Of a stretch of DNA of 64,000 bases, positions 8,399-18,081 are shown piece after piece; position 1 is the first letter of the stretch; each line of letters starts with the position of its first letter. Both the position numbers and the translations under genes were made by a program. Source of the stretch: Corynebacterium imitans (lineage in GTDB: Bacteria > Actinomycetota > Actinomycetes > Mycobacteriales > Mycobacteriaceae); NCBI RefSeq assembly GCF_000739455.1, contig NZ_CP009211.1, forward strand, positions 2,501,322 to 2,565,321. Reading direction: 5' to 3'. The notes under the pieces are model-generated. The model was not told the origin of the DNA, did not search any database, and was given only the letters and a program-made list of their open reading frames with translations.

Positions 8399-11300
8399 CT
8401 AGAACCGCAATACCTGCGGCACCGGAGGCAGGCCGAACTGCGTCACATCCACCACCTGCGTCACCAGGAAGCCGATTCCCAGGAGCAGCAGCGGGATAAG
8501 AATCGCGGCGATAATGCCACCTGTCGAACTGCCATCTGCCGAGCCTTCGTTGTTCGCGGGATGCTCAGTCTCGGTCTGCGTGGCATTCGGTGCGCTAGTC
8601 GTCTCGGTGCTTGGCTCAGTGCTCGGCTGACCGGTCTCTGTTTCCGTCGGACTAGGTACAGTTTCCTCGGTCTCCGGGCTCGGCTTCGCGGTAGGCTCCG
8701 CCGTCGGCGTCGACGTTGCCGTGGCGTCCGGAGTCGGAGTTGGCTCCGGTTTCACTGTCGCGTCCGGAGTCGGCGTCGGAACCGGCTTCTTGGGGAACGG
8801 GACCTTTGCGCCCTTCGGCTGTGTGATTGTGAAGAAGTGCGCCGTCGCACGCTGGAAGTACTCCTCGCCGCGCTCGTACGCTTCCTGCACCGCCTTGTAG
8901 TTCGTGGGCTGGGTTCCGTGGGTGAGCATGTCGATGCGGGCCCCGGTGTGGAAGTTGCCGGTTCGGCCTGCGTCGATAGCCACAAGCCCCTTGCCGGGGA
9001 CCCAGACCGGGCCGCCGTGATCGATTACATCACCGTCGAGGTCGCCGGAAAGCACGACCGCCGCGCCGTCCTGACCGTAGTAGGTGCCGCAACGCTCCCC
9101 GGCGCCAGGACCGTATGCGCAGACCTTGTCGCCCGGCTTTACCGAATCCCACGCGGCGACCTTTGAGCCGGACTTGGTATTGGTCCCCGCTTCGACATAC
9201 GGCGTATCTAGCTGCACGTACCCGAAGGCGGGGCGCTTGGACGTACCCGCAGGAACGGTGAGCGCACCGAGCGGCTCGCCGAATTCGGAGTAGAGGACCG
9301 TTCCCTCTTTGGCGCAGTCGGCGGCGGTGTACAGCACCACGTCGTTGATGAAGCCGATGGTGCAGGTGGGGTGGTGGTTGGCGTCGTAAAGCAGATCGCC
9401 CTGGTTGACGCTCGGGTGCGATTCGAAGGGCACCTCGTCACCGAGCCCGGCGGGGCTCCAGAAGCGTGCGGCTGCACGCTGGTAGAACGGCACGCCCCAC
9501 TCGCGTGCCCGCTTGACCTGGTCAGCGTACGAGGGGTGCTGGCCCTCGGTGACCATGTCGATGCGGCTGGCCGGCTTCCCCGCACCGCCGGAGACACCGA
9601 CGAAACCGTGCTCCGGGTTCCACAGCGCGGCACCTGGCAGGTCGGGGACCGGGGCGTCGTGGATCACCTGCGCGCCGTCGAGACCCAAGAACGTGCCGCA
9701 ACCCGCAGCCGAGCACAGTGTGTCGCCTGGCTGCAGCGCATCCCAGCTCGCCACGGTCTTGTGCGTGTTCGTACCAACCTCCATGCGGTGGCCGGTGACC
9801 TCGATGGTTGCAACGGTGTCACGATTGCCCGCGGCGGGAGCGGTGTCGACCTCGCCGATGTATTCGCCGGCAGCGGTGTAGGCAGCACCGGTGCCGCAGG
9901 CGGAGGAGACGTATAGGTAGGCACCGTCGGTATGGCCGATGTGGCAGGTGGGGGTCCCGTGGGTGTCGTAAAGCATGGTGCTCTCATCGAGGGAACGAGA
10001 CGGGAACGGCACGCGCTCGCCGCGACCACTGCCCAGGGACCAGAAGTCTGCGTCATTGTGGGCGTAGAACCGCTCGCCCTTCGCATACGCAGCGCGGATC
10101 GCGACGGCATTGGACTCGGCAGCCCGATCCTGCTCGACCATGTCCAGGCGAGACCCGATGCCATCGCGGTGGTACATGCCAGCCACACCCTTGCCTGCAA
10201 CGCGCAGGGCAGCACCGGGCAGGACGCCCGTGAGCGGTTTGTCCAGCACGAGCATGGAACCGTCGTAGCCGGCAAAAGCGGCGCACTCGCCCCCGGCGCA
10301 CACCCGGTCGCCCGGAGTGAGCTCATCCCACGGCACGACGGTATCGGCACTGTCTTCGCCCGCCGTCATGGCAACGTCATCTACCTCAATGGTGGCTACC
10401 TGATCTGCCTGGCCCGTGGCTTCCTCCACATAGCCGACGTATTCGCCCAGGCGCGTGTACGCATGCAAACCGCACTCCGAGGACACGACGAGGCGGCCTG
10501 CCTCGACGCGGGTCACCTCGCAGACTTCGTTGCCGGCGGCGTCATAGAGCGTGTCCCCGGCCTGGAACTTCCGCTTCGGGAAGGACACCGGCGAGGTCGG
10601 GTTCAGCTCATCATCTGCGTACATCGTCGGAGTCCGCTGGTAGAAGGTCTCGCCCAGCTCCGAGGCGCGGACTGCTTGCTCTGTGTAGTATGCGTCTCGA
10701 GACTCATCCGGGAACACCATGTCGATGCGCATACCCCGGCCCCATTCATCCCAGGTCTCGGCATAGACTCCAGCAAACCCCTTGCCAGGGACCCACAGCG
10801 GGCCGCCGGGGAGACCGAAGGCACCCTCGAAGGTGTCTTTGAGAATCAGGCGCGGGCCGTCGAGACCAAGCAGCGTCGTGCACTTCTGTTCTTCCGGGGA
10901 CGCACCCGTCGTGCAGATCTCATCTCCCGGAGAAAGTTCATCCCAGGGCACCATGCGATCTGCGACGTCGAGGTTTCCAGAGTTGTCCCAACGCCGGGAA
11001 TCTACCAGCACCCCTGTGTCTGCGAGATTGGCATAGTAGCGACCCGAAGGAATTTCTACTGCCGCGCCCCCTTGATTCGTATATAGGTGCGTGGTCCTGC
11101 AGTCCGTCGAATAGTAAATGCGATTGCCCTTCACGTACCCGACGCGGCACACCGGTTTCCCTTCCCAGTCGTAGAGGAGATCCCCCTGGCCGATCGGCTG
11201 CCCGGGTGTCGGGATCTTCTCCCCGCGTACACCAAGGTAGGTCTGATACACGGCGAAGACGGAGTAGTACGGCAGGCTGCGGGCAAAGGCGCGGAGGATG

Positions 11301-12613
11301 CCATAGGAATCAAGGTGAATCTCGTTGTTGTTGTCGGTGATCGCGTACGGGTAGGACGCCGTCGCATATTCTCCGCTTCTCGCCCCTCCGGAGAAGATAC
11401 CAACGAGACCGCTGCCGTCCTTCGCCCATACAGGCCCGCCGGAATCGCCCTTCTGGCCATCGACGCCTTCGCTCATCACAATGTCAGCGCCGTCGACGCC
11501 GAGCACTTCCCCGCAGCGCACCGCTGGCTTCGTCGTCTGGCCGTACGCACAAACCTCAAGGCCCGGCTTGATGTCCTCGAAGTGGACAACCTTGTCACCC
11601 GAGTAGACGTTGCTGCCCAGCTGCACCCAGGGACTTTCGAGCGTGATGTAGCCGTGATCGTTGCGGACTTTCGGCCGCTCATCTTCCGGGAGACTCTCGT
11701 CTTCCTTGTATTTGGTGTGGAACGTGCCGATACGCTCTACGAGGCGATCATCATCATCGTGACTCAGCCAAATCTCGTCGCCCTCATCCCCGCAGTGTCC
11801 CGCGGAGTACACCACACCGTCGCCGATGTAGCCGATGGTACAGCGCCCATTGCCTGTCACATTAACGATCTTCATGCCCTGGTCCACCGCGGCTGGTCCC
11901 GGGAGCTCGATCTTTGCACCACGGCCTGTATCGGGTGAGAACAGATACACGTCGGCGTGCTGCGCGTTACCCCGTCGCTGCACGACGTACGCCGCGTCAA
12001 CCCGGCGCGGGCTGAGGGCCTGCCGGTCGGGGCGAGTAATCAGGGTGAGCCGGTCCATCTCACCGGTGTAGAGGCCAGCCAGGCCGTCGGAGCGCGACAC
12101 CATCACGGGCTCGCCGAGCACGGGTGCCGACTCAGCAATGTCCTTGTCACCAACCATCGTCGTGCCGTCGAAGCCTTCGTAGTAGCTCCACGCACTTCCC
12201 CCATCTCGCCCCCAGCGATACAGAAGCGCCCGAGGGGCGATGTCGTCGAACTCGATCAGCTCGTACTCGTTCTCCCCCTCAGCGACTTCCATGTCCAGCT
12301 TGATCCAGCCGAAGTCGTTGCGGCGAGTCTCCTCGTCGTAGTCGGTTTCGAAGGTGCCAAGATAGTTATTGTCGATGTCTCGGAAAAGGTCACCATCGGC
12401 ACCACACTGGCCCGCGGTGAAGGCGTAGCCGTCGTGAAGCCAGCCGACGGCGCACTCCTGGCCGGTGGCATCGTTGTAGATGAGGTCACCCTGGCTCAGC
12501 GTCGCGACGGCGGTATCCACGTACGGGGACGCTGTTGCGGTGGGGACGAGGGACAGCGGCAGCGTTGCAGCCGTGAGCAGTGCAACGGCAGGGGAGAAGG
12601 CACGAACAGACAC
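8399..12613 (-). CDS. Giant exported protein of six trypsin-like (S1) modules, mostly without catalytic residues
   Basis: 1404 residues from a GTG with AAAGG upstream. Signal peptide (1-29, cut near TATASPY), then six related modules of about 200 residues, each starting with a GD-L-YD/YN strand and ending FYQR/FYAH...PF. Module 2 has a full triad: H273 (AGHC), D319 (NDHGY), S391 (GDSGGP). The others are degenerate: module 1 has AGQC for AGHC; later modules have STDC, SSEC, SSAC and TAADC at the His site and GLPGGP, LPGAAL, LPGAAL and IDHGGP at the Ser site. A 90-residue Pro/Thr/Glu-rich linker and a C-terminal membrane helix (GGIIAAILIPLLLLGIGFLV) would hold it in the envelope. Likely one active protease module on a scaffold of binding modules; inference. 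Confidence 0.8.
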   Translation of the reverse strand: MSVRAFSPAVALLTAATLPLSLVPTATASPYVDTAVATLSQGDLIYNDATGQECAVGWLHDGYAFTAGQCGADGDLFRDIDNNYLGTFETDYDEETRRNDFGWIKLDMEVAEGENEYELIEFDDIAPRALLYRWGRDGGSAWSYYEGFDGTTMVGDKDIAESAPVLGEPVMVSRSDGLAGLYTGEMDRLTLITRPDRQALSPRRVDAAYVVQRRGNAQHADVYLFSPDTGRGAKIELPGPAAVDQGMKIVNVTGNGRCTIGYIGDGVVYSAGHCGDEGDEIWLSHDDDDRLVERIGTFHTKYKEDESLPEDERPKVRNDHGYITLESPWVQLGSNVYSGDKVVHFEDIKPGLEVCAYGQTTKPAVRCGEVLGVDGADIVMSEGVDGQKGDSGGPVWAKDGSGLVGIFSGGARSGEYATASYPYAITDNNNEIHLDSYGILRAFARSLPYYSVFAVYQTYLGVRGEKIPTPGQPIGQGDLLYDWEGKPVCRVGYVKGNRIYYSTDCRTTHLYTNQGGAAVEIPSGRYYANLADTGVLVDSRRWDNSGNLDVADRMVPWDELSPGDEICTTGASPEEQKCTTLLGLDGPRLILKDTFEGAFGLPGGPLWVPGKGFAGVYAETWDEWGRGMRIDMVFPDESRDAYYTEQAVRASELGETFYQRTPTMYADDELNPTSPVSFPKRKFQAGDTLYDAAGNEVCEVTRVEAGRLVVSSECGLHAYTRLGEYVGYVEEATGQADQVATIEVDDVAMTAGEDSADTVVPWDELTPGDRVCAGGECAAFAGYDGSMLVLDKPLTGVLPGAALRVAGKGVAGMYHRDGIGSRLDMVEQDRAAESNAVAIRAAYAKGERFYAHNDADFWSLGSGRGERVPFPSRSLDESTMLYDTHGTPTCHIGHTDGAYLYVSSACGTGAAYTAAGEYIGEVDTAPAAGNRDTVATIEVTGHRMEVGTNTHKTVASWDALQPGDTLCSAAGCGTFLGLDGAQVIHDAPVPDLPGAALWNPEHGFVGVSGGAGKPASRIDMVTEGQHPSYADQVKRAREWGVPFYQRAAARFWSPAGLGDEVPFESHPSVNQGDLLYDANHHPTCTIGFINDVVLYTAADCAKEGTVLYSEFGEPLGALTVPAGTSKRPAFGYVQLDTPYVEAGTNTKSGSKVAAWDSVKPGDKVCAYGPGAGERCGTYYGQDGAAVVLSGDLDGDVIDHGGPVWVPGKGLVAIDAGRTGNFHTGARIDMLTHGTQPTNYKAVQEAYERGEEYFQRATAHFFTITQPKGAKVPFPKKPVPTPTPDATVKPEPTPTPDATATSTPTAEPTAKPSPETEETVPSPTETETGQPSTEPSTETTSAPNATQTETEHPANNEGSADGSSTGGIIAAILIPLLLLGIGFLVTQVVDVTQFGLPPVPQVLRF

Positions 12614-12752
12614 AGGCAGACCTTTGACTCATTCAATTGTTGGCACACCAAGCATACGCCCAGGTGACACAGGTTTTCCAGTTTATTGCCAGTTTTTCAG
12701 CAGCGTATAACAACCTTCTTACAAAGCCAGTGCCACCATCGCCGCTCGTCCC

Positions 12753-12758
12753 TATACT
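12753..12758 (+). promoter_or_regulatory. -10 box TATACT of a leaderless promoter
   Basis: TATACT ends seven bases before the ATG at 12766 and no ribosome site is present, so transcription should begin at or next to the start codon. The divergent gene at 12613 must use promoter elements in the same 152-bp gap. Confidence 0.6.
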
Positions 12759-12765
12759 GGCCCCC

Positions 12766-13707
12766 ATGAATCGCACGCTGATTGTTACCGAGCAAGGCCC
12801 CGAGATCGTCGAGACGCAGCCCGAGTTCGCCGGCGAGGGCGACACGCTGATCAACATCAGCCACTCCTCGCTCAACTACAAGGACGCCATGGCGCTCGAC
12901 GGCAACCGCGGCATCCTGCGGCACCTGCCCACTGTCCCCGGCATCGATGCGGTCGGCACGCTTGTCGACGGCACGTTGGTCACCGTCAACGGCCGCGGCA
13001 TCGGCGAGCGCCGTCACGGCGGCTACACCCCCGAGATGCGCATCGAGGCCGCCGACATCACCCGCGTGCCCGCACGCTTCTCCGCCCACGAGGCAGCCGC
13101 GATCGGCACCGCCGGCTATACGGCGGCGCTGTCCGTGGCCGGTCTGGAGCGCGTCCTGTACGAGGACGCAGCAGAGGGCCCCGTCCTGGTCACGGGTGCG
13201 ACCGGCGGCGTCGGCTCCATCGCGGTGCAGTTGCTCGCGGCACGAGGGTTTGAGGTGTGGGCGGTGACGGGTCGCGTCGATAAGCATGGGCCCTGGCTGC
13301 GCGAACTTGGCGCGAGCGAGGTGCTCGACCGCGCCGAATTTTCCGAGCCGGGCAAGCCGCTGCAGAAGGCGCGCCTGGGCGGTGTGGTGGACACCGTCGG
13401 CTCGACCGTGCTGGCCAACGCGCTCACGCAGCTGCGCTGGGGCGGCGTCGCCACCGCGTGCGGCATGGCGGCCGGCAACGACCTGCCCGCCAGCGTCCTG
13501 CCGTTCATCCTGCGCGGTGTGCAGCTGGTTGGTATCAACTCGGTGGACACTCCCAATTCGCTTCGCGACGCCGCGTGGCAGCTCCTCGACGAATCCCTCG
13601 ACATCAACGCGATCCGCACCGAGACGGTCGGCCTCGACGGCGTGGTGGAGATGGGGCGGCGCGTGCTGGCCGGCGAGCACGCCGGGCGCACCGTGGTGGA
13701 GCTGTAG
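12766..13707 (+). CDS. YhdH/AcuI-type NADPH-dependent quinone oxidoreductase or acryloyl-CoA reductase (MDR family)
   Basis: 313 residues. The medium-chain dehydrogenase fold is clear: N-terminal GroES-like half with SSLNYKDAMALDGNRGI and PGIDAVGTL, then a Rossmann half with VTGATGGVGSIAVQLLAARGF. The NYKD motif and the absence of zinc ligands match the YhdH/AcuI branch, which reduces acryloyl-CoA or quinone-like substrates with NADPH in the cytosol. The start was chosen because a TATACT box lies just upstream; a longer frame opening at 12637 reads through non-protein-like sequence. It stands alone between minus-strand genes. Confidence 0.85.
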   Translation: MNRTLIVTEQGPEIVETQPEFAGEGDTLINISHSSLNYKDAMALDGNRGILRHLPTVPGIDAVGTLVDGTLVTVNGRGIGERRHGGYTPEMRIEAADITRVPARFSAHEAAAIGTAGYTAALSVAGLERVLYEDAAEGPVLVTGATGGVGSIAVQLLAARGFEVWAVTGRVDKHGPWLRELGASEVLDRAEFSEPGKPLQKARLGGVVDTVGSTVLANALTQLRWGGVATACGMAAGNDLPASVLPFILRGVQLVGINSVDTPNSLRDAAWQLLDESLDINAIRTETVGLDGVVEMGRRVLAGEHAGRTVVEL

Positions 13708-13722
13708 TCACGGGTTCCTGTC

Positions 13723-15039
13723 TTAGGCGAACATCTGCCAGATAGCCACACCCATGATGACGATGCCCAGGATGAACACACCCCAGGTCTCCGGCGTGTT
13801 GGCAAAACGCCGGTAATCCTTGGCGTAGCGGAACAGCAGCATCGGCACGATGTAGACCAAAAACGTGATGAAGATGCCGCCGACCACCGAGATTAAGTCC
13901 AGGATGGAAGGGTTAACAATGCCTGCGGCCACGGTGGTGACGAAGACGAAAACGTAAATGCTCCAGCGCAGCTTTCTTGGGTCCAGGCGCTCGGCAACAC
14001 CCGGCGCGACGGCGCGCACGAGGTAGGTAGTTCCCTCCTCGGCGCCCATGACGTGGCCGAAGTACGACGAGGCAATCGCACACAGGGCAACGATCGGCGA
14101 AAGGACGGCCAAAAACGGAGTCTGGGTCTCGTTAGCCAGATAGGACAGCACGGGAATGTTCTGCTCGCGCGCCGCCTCCATACCGTCAGCGCCAAGCGCG
14201 AGCGTGCACGACCACACGAAGAACATGGTGAACACCACGAGCAGGCCGACGGTGATCGCCTCAATCTTCGACACAGTCCGCTCAGCAGCCGCGACATCGC
14301 CGCCCTCACGCTTTTGCACGTCGAGCGCAAACTGGGACACTGCCGGCATGTGGTTGAAGGAGAACACGAACACCGGCAAAATCAGCAGCATCGCCTTCCA
14401 GAACGGAGTACCCGACTCGTAGGAACGGAAGCTGGCCACATCCCACTGGGGGATGAGGTAGAACGACACTGCGGCCAGCGCAATGATGAGCGGATAGACC
14501 AGCGCGTTGGCAAAGGCTAGCGTCGCCTTCTTTCCCAACGCGTACGCGCCCGTGAGCACACCCACGCACACCGTGGCCATCAGCCAGCGCGGCACATGCG
14601 GGCCGTGGAGTTGGTTGACCACGAAACTGTCCATGGTGTTGGTCACGCTCACGCCGTAGATCAGCACGATCGGGTAAATGGACAACCAGTACATCAGACC
14701 CGTCATCAGCCCGCGGTTGCGTCCAGCCAACGCCGTGACGACCTGCAGCACGTCCAGGCCCTTCTTCGGCGACGCGGCGACGATACGCGCGTAGGTGCGG
14801 TGCGAGAAAAACACCATCGGGGCGATAAGCAGTGTAATTACAAGGAGCGGGAAGAAACCGAAGCTGCCGGCGTCGATAGGCAAAAAGAGGATGCCCGCCC
14901 CGACGGCAGTACCGAACAGTGTGATCGCCCAAGACAGGGTGCCGCCGTCGGGGACGGTGCCGGAGCTGTGCTCCGCGATCTGCCGCTTATCTGCCTCCGT
15001 GAGGTGTTCCATATTGAATTCGCGTGCGCTTGTGGGCAA
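13723..15039 (-). CDS. HAAAP-family serine/threonine-type amino-acid permease, paralogue B
   Basis: 438 residues. I start at a TTG (15039) because GGAGG lies six bases before it; the next ATG (MEHLTEADK) is nine codons further and has no ribosome site. It shares long identical stretches with the permease at 6769-8157 (GTAVGAGILFLPIDAGSFGF, YARIVAASPKKGLDVLQVVTAL, ANETQTPFLA), including the same order of about eleven membrane segments. The substrate is probably serine, threonine or a related amino acid, by family. It lies 107 bp downstream of DUF5129 paralogue B on the same strand. Confidence 0.85.
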   Translation of the reverse strand: MPTSAREFNMEHLTEADKRQIAEHSSGTVPDGGTLSWAITLFGTAVGAGILFLPIDAGSFGFFPLLVITLLIAPMVFFSHRTYARIVAASPKKGLDVLQVVTALAGRNRGLMTGLMYWLSIYPIVLIYGVSVTNTMDSFVVNQLHGPHVPRWLMATVCVGVLTGAYALGKKATLAFANALVYPLIIALAAVSFYLIPQWDVASFRSYESGTPFWKAMLLILPVFVFSFNHMPAVSQFALDVQKREGGDVAAAERTVSKIEAITVGLLVVFTMFFVWSCTLALGADGMEAAREQNIPVLSYLANETQTPFLAVLSPIVALCAIASSYFGHVMGAEEGTTYLVRAVAPGVAERLDPRKLRWSIYVFVFVTTVAAGIVNPSILDLISVVGGIFITFLVYIVPMLLFRYAKDYRRFANTPETWGVFILGIVIMGVAIWQMFA

Positions 15040-15146
15040 GGGCTGCCTCCGTGAAACTTGCGTTGTGTGGGACACGGGGAGTCTAAAGCAGGAGTGTTGC
15101 AATCGTCACATCGTCGCACAGATGTAGGGTGGTGGCACGACACCCC

Positions 15147-16628
15147 CTAGAAGGAGCTCGACCCGCCCGCGCCAGAGAACCCGCTGCTAAACGACGTATT
15201 CACGCCCGAGCTCGACGACGAGGACTGCGCCGCCTGCGCCGCCTCCACATTGGAGGAGTGCCAGGAGGCCATCGCCACGTAAGGCACGTAGCCGGAGTAC
15301 ACGTAGCCCGGGTCCGTCAGGCGCGGGGTGTGCAGCTCGTTGTGCTCCTTGACGTCGCTGAACTCGCGGCGTTTCACGGTGTCCAGCAGCACCCGGTAGT
15401 CGCCGAGCACGCGGACGAAGGTGTCCAAGAATTTCGGCGAATCCGGGTTTTGGTCCAGCCAGTCCACCCGCTCCTGCAGCTGCGCAAGACCCTGCTTGAG
15501 CTCGTTGTCCTTGACCTCGGTGCGGGCGCGGACGATGTCTTCGCGGATATCGGTGAGCAGGTTGCGGCGCGCGGCACCGTCGCCCTGCTCCACCGCAAAG
15601 AGCCGGTTGATGTTGTCCTCGGCGTGGCTGGCGTCCTCGAAGGTCTGCGCCGCGTCGCGTAGGTTGTCGGCGCTCTCGTAGGCCTGCTGGTCGGTGGCCA
15701 CGCTGTTGCTCTGGGTCGCGTCGTGCAGACGCAGGAAGCGGTCACGCACCTCCGACCACTGCTGGCGCATCTCCGCGTTGGCGAAGGCCGAAGACACCGA
15801 GTTGGCGCGCACGTCCAGCTCGTCGAGGCGCTGGCTGAGCCCCGTGTACTCGCTGGCCAGGAGGGCGTGGTCTGCGCGGGCCTGGTTGATCTTCTTGCGA
15901 CGCTTGTCCCGCCTGGTCGCGGCGATACTGCCGCCGATCAGGGCCGCACCTGACGGGATTCCGCCACCGGCGATCGCCAGGCCGATGCGGTCGTCCTGGG
16001 CATCGTCCGCGCCCCACTGCTGGACCGCGTCGGCGTCCATGGCCAGGTTCGCCCCAGCAAAGACGGCCGCGGGCAGGTTATCGTCGCGCAGCCCCGGCTT
16101 CATCTCCTCCAGCACCTCGCTGAGGCGCTGGCCCTTGCGGATCTTGAGCTGGTCAGCGACGTCCTCGCCGGCGAAGACGAAGTTGTTGCGCGACTGCATG
16201 TCGGCGCCGAGGATGAGTACGCCGTCTGCGAACTTGTCGTTGCCAATCTGCTCCGGGTAGTTATCGCGCAGGAAGTTCTCCGCCGAGTCGTTCACGTTCT
16301 CACGGCCCTCGGCCAAGAAGAGGTAGTGGATGGTCTGCACCGTATCCGGGTGGGGGAGGCGCTCCGCGTCGCGCTCCATCCGCTGCTCGTCCTCGGCGCT
16401 GAGGATGTTCTGCGGGTCCGAGATCATCAGCTGCGCGGCGTGTTCCTGCGTGGACACCGCGAACTCGGAGGCGTCCGGGACATCGGCCAGGGCGTAGCCG
16501 GCTGCGCCGCCGCCGACGGCCAGCAGCACCGACGCACCGATCACTGCCGCCCAGTCCTTTACGGCGGAGCCTTTCGCGGGCTGCTGGGCGGTACTGCTTT
16601 TGTGCGTTCCGTCGGGAGTCGAAGCCAT
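15147..16628 (-). CDS. DUF5129 domain membrane protein, paralogue B
   Basis: 493 residues. Membrane segment at about 27-48 (WAAVIGASVLLAVGGGAAGY), TPM/DUF5129 domain with DPQNILSAEDEQRMERDAERL, a second hydrophobic segment near 225-240, a helical charged region, and a Ser/Gly tail ending FSSGFSGAGGSSSF. It has the same architecture as the protein at 4861-6390. TATCCT lies seven bases before the ATG, so the mRNA is probably leaderless. Function unknown. Its repeated pairing with a HAAAP permease is the only functional hint in the window. Confidence 0.8.
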   Translation of the reverse strand: MASTPDGTHKSSTAQQPAKGSAVKDWAAVIGASVLLAVGGGAAGYALADVPDASEFAVSTQEHAAQLMISDPQNILSAEDEQRMERDAERLPHPDTVQTIHYLFLAEGRENVNDSAENFLRDNYPEQIGNDKFADGVLILGADMQSRNNFVFAGEDVADQLKIRKGQRLSEVLEEMKPGLRDDNLPAAVFAGANLAMDADAVQQWGADDAQDDRIGLAIAGGGIPSGAALIGGSIAATRRDKRRKKINQARADHALLASEYTGLSQRLDELDVRANSVSSAFANAEMRQQWSEVRDRFLRLHDATQSNSVATDQQAYESADNLRDAAQTFEDASHAEDNINRLFAVEQGDGAARRNLLTDIREDIVRARTEVKDNELKQGLAQLQERVDWLDQNPDSPKFLDTFVRVLGDYRVLLDTVKRREFSDVKEHNELHTPRLTDPGYVYSGYVPYVAMASWHSSNVEAAQAAQSSSSSSGVNTSFSSGFSGAGGSSSF

Positions 16629-16666
16629 GGGGCCAAGGATAGCGGGGGAGGGGTGCGGGTGAAGGC

Positions 16667-16785
16667 TACAACGTAGCCCCTAGAACGTAGCCTTTCGAGT
16701 AAACCCGTTCTCAGCAGCGACCGATACGGCGCTCCACCCGAAAGACTACGTTTTGGAGGCTACGCACTAGGGGCTACGTTCTACC
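16667..16785. repeat. Inverted repeat cluster with ACGTAG motifs
   Basis: AACGTAGCCCCTAG at 16670-16683 is perfectly inverted as CTAGGGGCTACGTT at 16767-16780, and flanking bases extend the match imperfectly to about 27 bp. Extra copies of (A)ACGTAG or CTACGTT(TTGG) lie at 16684, 16746 and 16787. The cluster occupies the 319-bp gap between the DUF5129 gene start and the ABC ATPase start. It could be an operator array, a transposon-like remnant or a bidirectional barrier; I cannot tell which. Confidence 0.6.
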
Positions 16786-16947
16786 CGCTACGTTTTGGCA
16801 AACCGAGAACGTTTGAGCAACCAACCCCGTCTCCCACACCCGCGCCGACCGAATATGCCCACGCGCACCCGCGGCGGGGGTAACGTGGGGTACGACCCTT
16901 TTCCCCACTACGGATCGTTCGGCACGTACCTGCCGATGGAGGACACT

Positions 16948-18069
<1,122 letters not shown>

Positions 18070-18081
18070 GAGCGTTCAAGC

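Noticed and set aside
9932..11086. 384-codon plus-strand frame inside the giant exported protein gene
   Set aside because: No ribosome site or motif; the minus strand encodes the repeated S1 modules with signal peptide and anchor.
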